Shown: positions 1-8,013 of the stretch, one piece after another
Layout: each line of letters starts with the position of its first letter
How positions within the stretch are numbered: the stretch's first letter is position 1
Assembly (NCBI GenBank): GCA_003482905.1
Contig: DMXM01000024.1
Coordinates: 1-31,670 of the forward strand
DNA: 31,670 nt
Direction of reading: 5' to 3'
DNA from: Elusimicrobiota bacterium
GTDB taxonomy: Bacteria > Elusimicrobiota > Elusimicrobia > Elusimicrobiales > UBA9959
Program-made: the position numbers and the translations under genes
Notes under the pieces: model-generated
Database searches by the model: none
What the model saw: the letters and a program-made list of their open reading frames with translations, nothing else
What the model was told of the DNA's origin: nothing

Positions 1-80
1 GAAATGCCCACGGTCGTCTCGGCGCCGGGGTGCACCCACTCGTGGGTTTTGGTGTATTTAACTTCTTCGGGTTTAGGCAT
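1..80 (-). CDS. gcvH: Glycine cleavage system H protein, N-terminal fragment
   Basis: The first 26 codons of a gene that runs off the left edge of the window. The peptide begins MPKPEEVKYTKTHEWV and continues to a TVGI motif, which is the conserved start of GcvH, the lipoyl-carrying shuttle protein of glycine cleavage. The lipoyl-lysine region lies outside the window. The ATG is preceded by a strong Shine-Dalgarno, AAGGAGAA, in the 27-bp gap after gcvT, so gcvT and gcvH are almost certainly co-transcribed. The short length limits confidence, but the match to the H-protein N-terminus and the neighbouring gcvT agree. Confidence 0.85.
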   Translation of the reverse strand, partial: MPKPEEVKYTKTHEWVHPGAETTVGI

Positions 81-107
81 TTTATTCTCCTTGAATCAGT
101 TCAAATC

Positions 108-1223
108 TTACGGTTTGAAAGTAAAAGCCGTGCCCTTGTGGAAAGGGGTCCGGGCGACTTCCGCTTTAACGCGTTTACCGTGGATCTCCACCTCGAGCGG
201 GGCGCCGGGCTTAAGGTCCGGCGGCACTATATAACCCACGCCTATGCCCTTCTTGAGGGTGGGGGAATAGGTGGCGCTGGCAAGCTCGCCCACCTGGCGG
301 CCATCCATGAAGATCTTGCAGCCGGGGCGGGGAACACCGCCCGTAAGCGTAAGGCCGGTGAGACGGCGCTTTACGCCGTTGGCTTTCTGGTCGGCCAGCA
401 CCTGCCGGCCTATGAAGTCGCCTTTGTCCAGCGAGACCACCCAGCCGTAGCCGGATTCGTAGGTGGTGTGAAAATCGTCCACGTCCTGGCCGTATAGCAG
501 GTAGCCGGATTCCAGGCGCAGGGTGTCGCGCGCGCCCAGGCCGCAGGGGACAATATTGTAGGGCTTGCCCAGCTCCATCATTTTCTCCCAGAGCTGGTTT
601 ATTATGGCGTGCGGCGCGGTTATTTCAAAGCCGTCCTCGCCGGTATAGCCGGTGCGGCTGATATAGCAGTGCTCGCCCATAATGTCCTTCTCCACTATGC
701 CGAAGCGGGGGAGTTTCAGGGCTTCGGGCGCGAAGGTCTCGAACATCCTGGGAACATTGGGCCCCTGTACGGCTATCATCGAAAAATCGTCGCTCTTGTT
801 CTCCACCGTAACGCGCATCTTGCCGGCCTGGCTCTTGAACCATTCGTAATCCTTGGTGGAGGTGGTGGCGTTCACTATCACCAGGTAGCGGTCGGCGGCC
901 AGGCAGAAAGCTATGATGTCGTCAACCAGGCCAGCGTTCTCGTTGGTGACGTGGGAGTAGACGCCCTTGCCGGGGGTGGCTTTGCGCAGGTCGTTGGCGT
1001 TGGTCTTCTGCAGCAGCTTGAAGGCGTCGGCGCCGGTCACGAAGACCTGGCCCATGTGGGAGACGTCGAATATGCCCGCCGAGGTTCTGACGGCCTCGTG
1101 TTCTTTAAGAATGCCGGTGAACTGTATGGGCAGTTCCCAGCCGTGGAAGTCCACCATCTTGCCGCCGTATTTCCTCATGGTCTCGTTAAGAGCGGTGCGG
1201 CGTATGGTCGTTGCGGTGGACAT
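108..1223 (-). CDS. gcvT: Glycine cleavage system T protein (aminomethyltransferase)
   Basis: 371 aa, normal length for GcvT. It transfers the methylene group of the H-protein-bound aminomethyl intermediate to tetrahydrofolate and releases ammonia. Visible family motifs are FDVSHMGQ near the N-terminus, GYTGEDGFEI mid-protein and CGLGARDTLRLE, followed by a C-terminal barrel domain with HKGTAF close to the end. An ATG 12 bases upstream is also open, but the ATG at 1223 is preceded by GGGAGGGAAC, a clear Shine-Dalgarno that would be buried inside the longer form. The upstream 1236-1290 stretch is very AT-rich and holds a possible -10 (TAAAAT at 1239-1244), so gcvT-gcvH may have their own promoter. 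Downstream gcvH follows after 27 bp. Confidence 0.96.
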   Translation of the reverse strand: MSTATTIRRTALNETMRKYGGKMVDFHGWELPIQFTGILKEHEAVRTSAGIFDVSHMGQVFVTGADAFKLLQKTNANDLRKATPGKGVYSHVTNENAGLVDDIIAFCLAADRYLVIVNATTSTKDYEWFKSQAGKMRVTVENKSDDFSMIAVQGPNVPRMFETFAPEALKLPRFGIVEKDIMGEHCYISRTGYTGEDGFEITAPHAIINQLWEKMMELGKPYNIVPCGLGARDTLRLESGYLLYGQDVDDFHTTYESGYGWVVSLDKGDFIGRQVLADQKANGVKRRLTGLTLTGGVPRPGCKIFMDGRQVGELASATYSPTLKKGIGVGYIVPPDLKPGAPLEVEIHGKRVKAEVARTPFHKGTAFTFKP

Positions 1224-1319
1224 GTTCCCTCCCATAAAATTTTACGGAAATGATATATAAATTTATAACAAATATAAGCGCGAAAGGGCAAGGCGGGGGG
1301 GGCGGCGGTACGCGCTGTT

Positions 1320-2084
1320 TTACGGCCGGATGTTCAGGCCAATGGGGCAATGATCGGAGCCCTGTACGGAAGGAAGGATGAACGCGTCTTTTACCAGCGA
1401 GGCGCTCTCGGAGTTTATAAAGAAATAATCTATACGCCAGCCCACGTTGCGTTCCCGGGCGCGCGTTTTATAATCCCACCAGGTATACTGGTCCGGTTCC
1501 TGGTGGAAGCGGCGGAAAGTGTCCACCCAGCCCAGCCTGGTTATCTTGTCCAGCCAGGCCCGCTCTATGGGCATGAAGCCCGAGTTTTCAACGTTCTCTT
1601 TCGGGCGGGCCAGGTCTATCTCTTTGTGGGCGGTGTTCACGTCACCGCAGAAGATCACGGCTTTGCCTGTCCGGCGCAGACTCTCGATATGTTCAAGAAA
1701 GGCCTCGTAAAATTCCAGTTTGTAGGCCAGGCGTTCGGGGCCCTGGCCGCCGTTGGGGAAATAGACGTTGAGCAGGTGAAATTCCGGGTATTCAAGCGTT
1801 ATAACTCTGCCCTCGGAGTCGAAGCGGCTTATGCCGAAGCCGTTGGTTATCAGCAGCGGCTTTTTTATATAAAAGGCCGCAACGCCGCTGTAGCCTTTGC
1901 GCTCGGCGCAATTCCAGGCGGAAGTGTAGCCGGCAAAAGCCCGGTCCTTGTCCGTCAGCTGTTCGGGGCAGGCCTTGATCTCCTGCAGGCCCAGGGCGTC
2001 CGCCCCGGAAGACATCAGGAAATCCCCGAAGCCCTTTTTTAATATGGCCCTGTAGCCGTTGACGTTCCAGGAGAGCAGTTTCAT
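1320..2084 (-). CDS. xth: Exodeoxyribonuclease III family AP endonuclease
   Basis: 254 aa, the usual size of ExoIII/ExoA enzymes, which cut DNA 5' of abasic sites in base excision repair. The start MKLLSWNVNGYRA holds the catalytic Asn, LQEIKA the metal-binding Glu, YFPNGGQ the substrate Tyr region, GDVNTAHKEIDLARP the Asp/Asn pair, and WRIDYFF plus VQGSDHCPI the C-terminal Asp-His. All key residues seem present. The ATG directly follows the lpdA stop (TAA then ATG, zero gap), so translation is probably coupled to lpdA. It has no metabolic link with glycine cleavage; the position looks like a simple operon rider. Confidence 0.95.
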   Translation of the reverse strand: MKLLSWNVNGYRAILKKGFGDFLMSSGADALGLQEIKACPEQLTDKDRAFAGYTSAWNCAERKGYSGVAAFYIKKPLLITNGFGISRFDSEGRVITLEYPEFHLLNVYFPNGGQGPERLAYKLEFYEAFLEHIESLRRTGKAVIFCGDVNTAHKEIDLARPKENVENSGFMPIERAWLDKITRLGWVDTFRRFHQEPDQYTWWDYKTRARERNVGWRIDYFFINSESASLVKDAFILPSVQGSDHCPIGLNIRP

Positions 2085-3449
2085 TTATTTCGCCAGCGCC
2101 TCGTGGATGGCTTCCGCCATGGTCGGATGGGCGTAAATTATTTCGCGCAGGTCCCGGCGCTTCAGCTTAAGTTTTACCGCCAGCGCCAGCACGTGGATCA
2201 GCTCGGTGGCCGGTCCGCCCACTATCTGGGCGCCCAGCACGGTTTCGTCGGCCGCGTCGAAGACAAGCTGGACGAAGCCTTCCGTTTCATCGGTGGCCAC
2301 GGCCTTGCCTATCCCCAGGTAGAAGGCCCGCGAGGTTTTTACCGTCAGTCCCCTGGCCTCCGCCTGGGCCTTGTTCAGGCCCACCGTGCCGACTTCCGGC
2401 CAGGCGTAGACGCATTTGGGGACGATATCCGCGTCGAAGGCGCGGGAGGCGCCCATGATGTTCTCGGCCGCTATCTCTCCCTGGCGGCCGGCGGAGTGCG
2501 CCAGCAGCGAGATGCCGTTCACGTCGCCCACCGCGTATATGTTCGGCGCCGAGGTCAGCAGGCGGTCGTTGACCTTCACGCCGCGCCTGTCCCACGGCAG
2601 GCCCAGGGTTTCCAGCCCCATGCCGGTCAGGTCCGCCGCGCGTCCCGCACCCACCATTATTTCCTCCGCCGCAAGCCTGGTCCCGTCCTCCAGCTCCACC
2701 GTTTTGAGTCCGCCGGAGAAGACGACCCCGGCGGCTTTTTTGCCGAAATGGAATTTAATCCCGCGCTTCTCGAAAGAGGAGCGGACCGCGCGGCTCACCT
2801 GGGGGTCTTCTCCGGCGAGGATGTCGGGGAGCAGCTCGAGCACGGACACTTCAACGCCTATGGCGTTAAAGAAGCAGGCGAATTCCAGGCCTATCACGCC
2901 GCCGCCCACTATCAGTAGGGATTTGGGCAGCCTGGGCAGGTCGAAAATGCGGTCGGAGTCCGTCAGTTGTTCCTGGTAATCCCTGAAAGGGGGGGGGAAG
3001 ATCGGCCTGGTGCCGGCGGCGAGGATGGCCGTGTCGAACTGCCTTTTAATTTCACCCTGCGGGCCGGTTATGGTGACTTCGTTGCTGCCGGAAAAAACGG
3101 CTTTCCCGCGTATCACTTCTATCTTCTTCGCCTGGAAAAGTCTTTCCAGCGAGGTCCGGAGTTTACTCACCACCTCGGCGCGGCGGGCTTTCACTTTGTC
3201 CCAGTCCAGCATAGCCGCCGAGAAATTAACCCCGGAACCGTCCTTGAGCAGTTTGCGCAGCCCCTCGAAAGCGTGCACGCGGTGGCCGGTATCAAGGAAA
3301 GCCTTGGACGGGATGCAGCCGCGGTTAAGACAGGTGCCGCCGAAATCCCAGGCTTCCACAACGGCGACCTCGGCGCCCAGTTCTTTCAGGCGCAGCGCCG
3401 CCGGGTAACCGCCGGGGCCGGAGCCGATCACAATTACTTTCTTGGACAT
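2085..3449 (-). CDS. lpdA: Dihydrolipoyl dehydrogenase (E3 / L protein)
   Basis: 454 aa FAD-dependent pyridine nucleotide-disulphide oxidoreductase. It reoxidises dihydrolipoyl groups with NAD; next to gcvT and gcvH it most likely serves as the glycine cleavage L protein, and it may be shared with 2-oxoacid dehydrogenases. Seen: FAD motif GSGPGG (about 9-14), redox-active disulphide Cys40/Cys45 in GGTCLNRGCIPSK, NAD motif GGGVIGLEF, second FAD motif YAVGDV, and the C-terminal His-Glu pair in YAHPTMAE (about His441/Glu446). Arg replaces the common Val between the two cysteines. The start overlaps the stop of the AsmA-like gene (TAATG). A run of nine identical bases at 2989-2997 lies inside the gene, encoding part of a PPP stretch. 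Confidence 0.95.
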   Translation of the reverse strand: MSKKVIVIGSGPGGYPAALRLKELGAEVAVVEAWDFGGTCLNRGCIPSKAFLDTGHRVHAFEGLRKLLKDGSGVNFSAAMLDWDKVKARRAEVVSKLRTSLERLFQAKKIEVIRGKAVFSGSNEVTITGPQGEIKRQFDTAILAAGTRPIFPPPFRDYQEQLTDSDRIFDLPRLPKSLLIVGGGVIGLEFACFFNAIGVEVSVLELLPDILAGEDPQVSRAVRSSFEKRGIKFHFGKKAAGVVFSGGLKTVELEDGTRLAAEEIMVGAGRAADLTGMGLETLGLPWDRRGVKVNDRLLTSAPNIYAVGDVNGISLLAHSAGRQGEIAAENIMGASRAFDADIVPKCVYAWPEVGTVGLNKAQAEARGLTVKTSRAFYLGIGKAVATDETEGFVQLVFDAADETVLGAQIVGGPATELIHVLALAVKLKLKRRDLREIIYAHPTMAEAIHEALAK

Positions 3450-4663
3450 TATTGAACTCCTGTAACGGGAAAGATCTTCAAAAGGGACTTTTCTATGCCG
3501 GCCAGGGCTTCCTTGAACCTGGCCGAAAGTGTGGCGGAGAGCAGGGGCTTTATCTCCGGGGCGGCCAATGGGCCGGACGCCGACATTTTAAGCTTATTGC
3601 TGCCGATGCCGGCCTCAAGCGAGGCGTCGGCCTCTTTCGCGGGGCCGTCTATGGAAATAGAGGCGTCAAGATTTATGAAATTGGTGCGCAGGGCGATGTC
3701 TTTCACGGAGAGGACGGAATTATCCAGGCGGAAGGCGGCGGCCAGGGAGGCCATCTCTATATCCTCTATTTTGGGCGCCGGCTTGCCCATGGCCGAGGAG
3801 AACAGGTCCAGACTTTTGGACACGCTGTTCTTTACGGAGTTCTCCCTGCCCGGTATCAGCAGTTTTTCGGCGGAGACGGTCAGGGAGTAATTCTTTTCGG
3901 CCAGGGGTTTGCGCAGATTGAAGAACTCCCAGTCGGCTTTCAGCCGCCCCAGCGTGATGGCGCCGTATTCGGTTCCTTCCGCGCTCAACGAACCATTAAT
4001 GGAGCCCAGCCCGCCGTAGTCGAAATTGGCGTCCGTTCTCAGCTTTACCGCGGCGGACAGCAGTTTGCCCTTTATGGCGCTCTTCAGCGTGCCGTCGGCG
4101 GTCAGGCCGAAGTTGCCTCCGTAGGCGGAGTAATGCCGCAGGGACAGGTTGGCCCCTTCCAGCGCCAGCGACAGCCCGGCGGTTTCCATGTCCGCTTCCA
4201 GCACCGCGTTCTTTAACACCAGTTCGCTGGCGTTCCAGGTGAGGTAGAGCCCCTTGCTGGTTTGGGGCAGCAGCGCCAGCAGGTCGGCGAAATCCCAGGC
4301 GCCGCCCCGCTCGCGCACCTTCAGCACGGGGCTGTCGAAAGACACTTTCGAGAAATACACCCTGTTGCGCATCAGCGCGAACAGGTCCGGGCGGATGACG
4401 GTTTTGGCCGCGCAGAAGAAATTGCCCCTGGAGAAATCCGGCCTGCGCGAAACGCAGGCGTCCTTTACCACTATTCCTTCCAGCGGGGAGAAGGAAATGC
4501 TTTTGAAGGCTATCTGCCGCCCCAGTTTTTTAGTGGCCTGGCCGCTGATCTGTGAAATAATGTACGCCGAGATCCGTTTATACTTGAAATAGGCGAAAGT
4601 TCCGCCGCCTGCCGCGGACAGCAGAAGCGCCGCCAGCAGGACCCTGAAGCGAGTGATGTTCAT
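3449..4663 (-). CDS. AsmA-like envelope protein
   Basis: 404 aa. It starts MNITRFRVLLAALLLSAAGGGTFAYFKY, one N-terminal membrane anchor, followed by a mainly beta, periplasmic body with LGRQIAFKSISFSPLEGIVVKDACV and later blocks such as KVSFDSPVLKVRERGGAWDF. This is the look of the AsmA/TamB-related repeats that form phospholipid-carrying bridges or outer-membrane assembly factors. It is much shorter than TamB-class proteins, so the exact role is open. An upstream TTG would add 12 residues, but ATG 4663 is better: a good promoter (TTGAAC, 18 bp, TATAAT) ends 6 nt before it and there is no Shine-Dalgarno, which predicts a leaderless mRNA. It is the first gene of an operon with lpdA and xth. 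Confidence 0.7.
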   Translation of the reverse strand: MNITRFRVLLAALLLSAAGGGTFAYFKYKRISAYIISQISGQATKKLGRQIAFKSISFSPLEGIVVKDACVSRRPDFSRGNFFCAAKTVIRPDLFALMRNRVYFSKVSFDSPVLKVRERGGAWDFADLLALLPQTSKGLYLTWNASELVLKNAVLEADMETAGLSLALEGANLSLRHYSAYGGNFGLTADGTLKSAIKGKLLSAAVKLRTDANFDYGGLGSINGSLSAEGTEYGAITLGRLKADWEFFNLRKPLAEKNYSLTVSAEKLLIPGRENSVKNSVSKSLDLFSSAMGKPAPKIEDIEMASLAAAFRLDNSVLSVKDIALRTNFINLDASISIDGPAKEADASLEAGIGSNKLKMSASGPLAAPEIKPLLSATLSARFKEALAGIEKSLLKIFPVTGVQ

Positions 4664-4669
4664 GCTTAA

Positions 4670-4699
4670 ATTATAGGTTCTATTTGAGGGATAGTTCAA
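4670..4699 (-). promoter_or_regulatory. Sigma70-type promoter of the AsmA-like/lpdA/xth operon
   Basis: On the minus strand TTGAAC (4694-4699) and a perfect TATAAT (4670-4675) are separated by 18 bp. The -10 ends 6 nt before the ATG at 4663, so the expected transcription start falls on or next to the A of the start codon. There is no ribosome-binding site. Predicted from sequence only. Confidence 0.7.
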
Positions 4700-4740
4700 T
4701 GACGCTGGGGCTTAGGCCGTCCGCTATCCGCCGCTTTCTC

Positions 4741-5115
4741 TTAAAACTTTTTGGCGAGCGCGCCGACCCTGCTGCGCAGTTCATCGATATCGTACGGCTT
4801 GGCCAGATAATCATTAGCGCCGCATCTCAAGCCGGGCAGTTTCTCACGGATTACAACGTCTCCGGTGAGCATGATTACGGAGATGGCCCTAAAGAGCGGG
4901 TCTTTCTTGAGTTCCACGCATAATTGAAACCCGTCGCCATCCGGCAGGCCACGGTCCAAGACGATAATATCAGGTTTGTCCCTTTTTAGTATATCGCGGC
5001 AATCTCCGATGGATGCCGCGGTATGAACCATATACCCGTCCTCCCGAAGGGCGGTCGATACCAGTTCCCTGTTCAGTTTGTCGTCTTCGACGATAAGTAC
5101 CGTGATCTGTTTCAT
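4741..5115 (-). CDS. Single-domain response regulator (CheY-like receiver)
   Basis: 124 aa, consisting only of a receiver domain. Acidic pocket Glu10/Asp11/Asp12 (VEDD), phospho-acceptor Asp54 in VLDRGLPDGDG, Thr84 in IMLTGD and Lys106 in LAKPYD are all present, so it should be phosphorylatable. There is no output domain; such proteins act by protein-protein contact or in phosphorelays. It is the last gene of the 7923-4741 operon, 45 bp behind the PilZ-like gene, in a set that also holds a degenerate receiver protein. A run of nine G (minus strand, 5118-5126) sits 2 nt before the ATG and must serve as, or disturb, the ribosome-binding site. Confidence 0.93.
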   Translation of the reverse strand: MKQITVLIVEDDKLNRELVSTALREDGYMVHTAASIGDCRDILKRDKPDIIVLDRGLPDGDGFQLCVELKKDPLFRAISVIMLTGDVVIREKLPGLRCGANDYLAKPYDIDELRSRVGALAKKF

Positions 5116-5160
5116 GGCCCCCCCCCGTAAAAACCGGCATCCTGCCGTGCGTCACGCAGC

Positions 5161-5472
5161 CTAATATACCAATTTTCCGCTGATGGCGTCTTTTATCAGG
5201 CCGCGCTGGGTTTCGTCCATAAAAACCAGGGCGTAGTTGTAGTAGCCGTCGCCGTCGCGCAGGGCCGTTCTTATCCGCGCCCGGACGTCTTCGAAAGCGC
5301 TCCTGCCCAGGTCGAAAGAAAGAGCGAGCACGCGGCCTGCGGGAACCTCGAAATGGCTTAGGAATTCCGCCTCCGTAGGCGAGATGGAGGTAAGCCTGCC
5401 CCAGAGGGGGGGCATATCCAGCGAGGTTTTTGCCAGTGCCGGAATGTAAGTGTCCGATTTATTTTGGTTCAT
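5161..5472 (-). CDS. Small PilZ-like protein
   Basis: 103 aa. The pattern PPLWGRLTSISPTEAEFLSHFEVPAGRVLALSFDLG, then VRARIRTALRDGDGYYNYALVFMDE and a terminal helix, matches the strand order of PilZ domains (the SIS...E block replacing the usual D/NxSxxG, and the final G-x-Y-x-Y-x-L-x-F strand). The RxxxR motif that binds cyclic di-GMP is not visible, so any PilZ fold here is probably a non-binding, protein-interaction version. Its start overlaps the end of the receiver-propeller gene by 14 bp, which implies translational coupling. The family assignment rests on pattern only. Confidence 0.5.
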   Translation of the reverse strand: MNQNKSDTYIPALAKTSLDMPPLWGRLTSISPTEAEFLSHFEVPAGRVLALSFDLGRSAFEDVRARIRTALRDGDGYYNYALVFMDETQRGLIKDAISGKLVY

Positions 5473-6598
5473 CTATGAAGAAAACCAGGGCCTTGGCTCC
5501 GTCCTCGCCCGCGAACCAGATCTTTCCTTCTTTGGCGGCCATGGCCGTTACCTTCAGCGTTTTGGAGGCGTAGGGGGAGAGCTCGGTCCTGGAAATAATC
5601 CGCTCCGGGTCTTCCAGCGACATTTTTGCCAGCGCCTTAAGGCCGGCGTCGGCCGCCCAGAGAAAGCGCGTGTCGCAGGTAAGCGCGGCAAGTTTCCGGC
5701 CCTGGTATTTGAAAATCTTAATTTCGTCCAGGGCGTCTCCCGGCATGCGCTTTGTTATGGCGCCCGTGCGGGAGTCCGCGGTCCAGAAATACAGCCCGTC
5801 GAAACAGGCGCTGTCAGGGGGCGGGTTGAAAGCCGCGGTCCTGGAAACCGGCGTGTAGCGGGCGTCCAGCAGGCGTTTCTCCATTACCCCATTGGCCCCG
5901 GCCAGCCAGAGCGCGTCCGCGGAGGCCGTCATGGCCACCGGGGTGACCCGCGGCAGGCTGGTCACGCGCCTTATGTTGAAATCCTTCAGGTCGTGCTCGT
6001 AAAGCCCCTGGCTATACCAGTCGCTTACCAGCGCCGAGGTGCCTGTAATTACCAGGCCGGTGGGGTGGGCATAGGGCAGCGCGAAGCTGTCCGGCCTGGC
6101 GGACGGGGGCGAGAATTTCTTGAAGCCGTAATAGAGGCCGCCGGCAAAACCGGCGAAGGCGAAAAAAGCGGCCAGCGCCAGCGCCGCGGCCCTGCGCCGG
6201 CGTCTCAGCGCGGTGGTGTCGAGTACTATAGTGGTACCGCTCAGGTTCAGGGCCTTGCGGTAGATGGGGCGCAGCTCCTCCTCGGTCCAGGGGGCCTGGG
6301 CGCAGTCCAGCGCGCCCGCTTTCATAAGGTTCACCGCGCGCGCGGCGTCCCTTCTTTTCAGGAGCGGTATTAAAGGTATAAAAGGCGCCACCCGCCGCAG
6401 TTCCCTCAACTGTATCTCCGCGGGCGGCTCTTCGCCGTCCGCCAGGAACACGGCCGCGGGGGCGGCCTTTTCGAAGATGGCCAGCGCGTCGTTCAAGTCC
6501 GGCGAGAAAACGGCGTCCGCGCCGAGGTTCTTGAATATCCCCCGGAGAATGGTCCTGTCCTTTTCCGAAGCGCAAATGATTTGAACCGTGTTGAACAT
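5459..6598 (-). CDS. Degenerate receiver - TM - propeller-like periplasmic protein
   Basis: 379 aa with an unusual three-part layout. Residues 1-118 resemble a CheY-like receiver (start VQIICASEKDRTILRGIF, end AGALDCAQAPWTEEEL), but the acidic pair, the Thr/Ser and the conserved Lys are replaced (Ala in CAQAPW); Asp54 may be the only remaining active-site residue. An Arg-rich stop-transfer (RRRRR, 132-136) and one membrane helix (about 137-158) follow. Residues 165-379 hold repeats with LWLAGANG, YFWTADSRTGAITK, FLWAADAGLKALAK and KIWFAGEDG, about 45-50 residues apart, like the blades of a beta-propeller. The topology predicts a cytoplasmic pseudo-receiver tied to a periplasmic propeller, a candidate signal transmitter. 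It lies 11 bp after the PorV-LysM gene. Confidence 0.65.
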   Translation of the reverse strand: MFNTVQIICASEKDRTILRGIFKNLGADAVFSPDLNDALAIFEKAAPAAVFLADGEEPPAEIQLRELRRVAPFIPLIPLLKRRDAARAVNLMKAGALDCAQAPWTEEELRPIYRKALNLSGTTIVLDTTALRRRRRAAALALAAFFAFAGFAGGLYYGFKKFSPPSARPDSFALPYAHPTGLVITGTSALVSDWYSQGLYEHDLKDFNIRRVTSLPRVTPVAMTASADALWLAGANGVMEKRLLDARYTPVSRTAAFNPPPDSACFDGLYFWTADSRTGAITKRMPGDALDEIKIFKYQGRKLAALTCDTRFLWAADAGLKALAKMSLEDPERIISRTELSPYASKTLKVTAMAAKEGKIWFAGEDGAKALVFFIDEPK

Positions 6599-6609
6599 AG
6601 AGCCGGAGC

Positions 6610-7923
6610 CTACCTTTCGGCGGGGGGCGGCGCCGGGATGGTGAGTACGGCGCCCTCCACCGGCAACCCCCTTAAAATATTCTTCTCGTTGGCCTCGTAG
6701 ATGCGTTCCCAGAGGTTGGGGTTCCCGTAATATCTTGAGGCCAGCGAGCGCAGCGTCTCTCCGGCGGCCGCCTTGTGCGGCTTGGGCCAGCGTTCGGGCG
6801 GCGGGGGGACGTATTTTTTAACAGGCTTCGGTTTCTCCTTTTTGTACTGGGCCTCCAGCGTCTGCAGCTGCAGGTCCCTTAAATTGGTCTCCATCTCGCG
6901 CATGCGGCCCTGCATCATGGTCAGGTCGGTTTCCAGTATGCTCTTATTGACCCTGTAAGCGGCGATGCCGCTTTCCAGGTTGGAACGCTGTATGCGCAGG
7001 TCGTCGATCTGGACTTTGAGGCTCTCGGCCTGGCGGGAGGCGTCGCCCACCAGCTTTTCGCTGAAAGTCCCGGCGCCGAATCGGTAGCCTGCGTTAATTC
7101 CGTAATAACCGGAATTCTCGTTGTAGCCGGCCCAGGGTATGGACCAGGCCAGGTCTATGGTCCAGGGTAATGTGTTTATCCCCAGGCCCAGGGCCAGGTA
7201 ATGGCCGCCGCCGAGCGCCGCGCCCTTGCCGGCGCGCGCCGCGAGCAGGCCGTTGAAGAGGGGATGCTCCAGGCCCAGGAAAAGTTCGGAGTAGGAGCCG
7301 CGGGATTTCAGGTCGGCGAGCAAAAGCGTGTTCCCCGCCTTGTAGGAGTTGCCTAAAGTCAGGGTAGTGATGGACTGGCCGAGCCCGAACATCGCGTCCG
7401 AGATCACCAGCGCGGTTCTAAGGCCGGAATTGTTCTCTATCCTGACCCCGGCGTCGAAGCCCAGGCCCAGGTGGCTTTTTTCCTGATACCGCAGGTTCAA
7501 TATTTTAAAAGACGTGCCGTAGAAAACCGGTAGCTGGAAATATTTTATGACCGCCCTTCTGCCCGTGGCGAAGGTCAGGGAATCCGAACTCCGCCCGCCG
7601 CCCTGCCGCACGGCGTAATAGCCGAAGCCCGCCACCTTGTCCGGCACGTCCGGGACGGGGCGGATATAGGCGAGCGAGGCTTCACCCTCCAGGCCGTCCG
7701 GGGAGAGCCGGCGGGCGGTTTCAAAACGGGTCTCAAGGCGGGTTAGGGTGGTGAGGTTGGCCGGGTTGTAGAAAACGGCGCAGGCGTCGTCCTCCACCGT
7801 GGAGAAGGCCGTGCCCATGGCGTTGGCCCTGGCCCCCGGCCGCATATAAGTGAAATCCGCCGCGCCGGCGACGGCCGCGCAGGCGAATTGCATCAGCAGA
7901 CAGATAAGAACGGTTTTTTTCAT
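6610..7923 (-). CDS. PorV/PorQ-like outer-membrane barrel with coiled coil and LysM domain
   Basis: 437 aa from ATG 7923 (MKKTVLICLLMQFACAAVAGAA, signal peptide). A TTG six codons upstream is less likely because it would spoil the signal peptide. The mature start GADFTYMRPGARANAMGTAFSTVEDDACAVFYNPANLTTL is the hallmark of PorV/PorQ (UPF0164-like) outer-membrane proteins. A barrel of about 280 residues follows, then a coiled coil (about 285-345), a Lys/Pro linker KKEKPKPVKKYVPPPPERWPKP and a C-terminal LysM: AAGETLRSLASRYYGNPNLWERIYEANE. The LysM should bind peptidoglycan, so the protein probably links the outer membrane to the wall. It leads the operon that ends with a response regulator. Confidence 0.82.
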   Translation of the reverse strand: MKKTVLICLLMQFACAAVAGAADFTYMRPGARANAMGTAFSTVEDDACAVFYNPANLTTLTRLETRFETARRLSPDGLEGEASLAYIRPVPDVPDKVAGFGYYAVRQGGGRSSDSLTFATGRRAVIKYFQLPVFYGTSFKILNLRYQEKSHLGLGFDAGVRIENNSGLRTALVISDAMFGLGQSITTLTLGNSYKAGNTLLLADLKSRGSYSELFLGLEHPLFNGLLAARAGKGAALGGGHYLALGLGINTLPWTIDLAWSIPWAGYNENSGYYGINAGYRFGAGTFSEKLVGDASRQAESLKVQIDDLRIQRSNLESGIAAYRVNKSILETDLTMMQGRMREMETNLRDLQLQTLEAQYKKEKPKPVKKYVPPPPERWPKPHKAAAGETLRSLASRYYGNPNLWERIYEANEKNILRGLPVEGAVLTIPAPPPAER

Positions 7924-7944
7924 AAGCCTTGGTGGCCTCAATAT

Positions 7945-7950
7945 ATTATA
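7945..7950 (-). promoter_or_regulatory. Candidate -10 element of the PorV-LysM operon
   Basis: A perfect TATAAT on the minus strand, 21 nt before the ATG at 7923. No convincing -35 is seen at 16-18 bp. It would give a leader of roughly 14 nt containing only a weak AAGG ribosome-binding site. It lies in the divergent 90-bp gap shared with the amidase gene. Confidence 0.4.
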
Positions 7951-8013
7951 ATCATAACTGACCGATATTAAATTTATGTTTCAGTTTCTTTAAGAATTGC
8001 GAAGGTGATTTTC

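Noticed and set aside
1236..1290. AT-rich stretch before gcvT as a glycine riboswitch
   Set aside because: Too short and AT-rich; none of the conserved glycine-aptamer parts are visible.
5127..5150. Small hairpin (CGGC/GCCG) with a short T run before the response regulator
   Set aside because: A 4-bp stem is too weak to call a terminator or attenuator.
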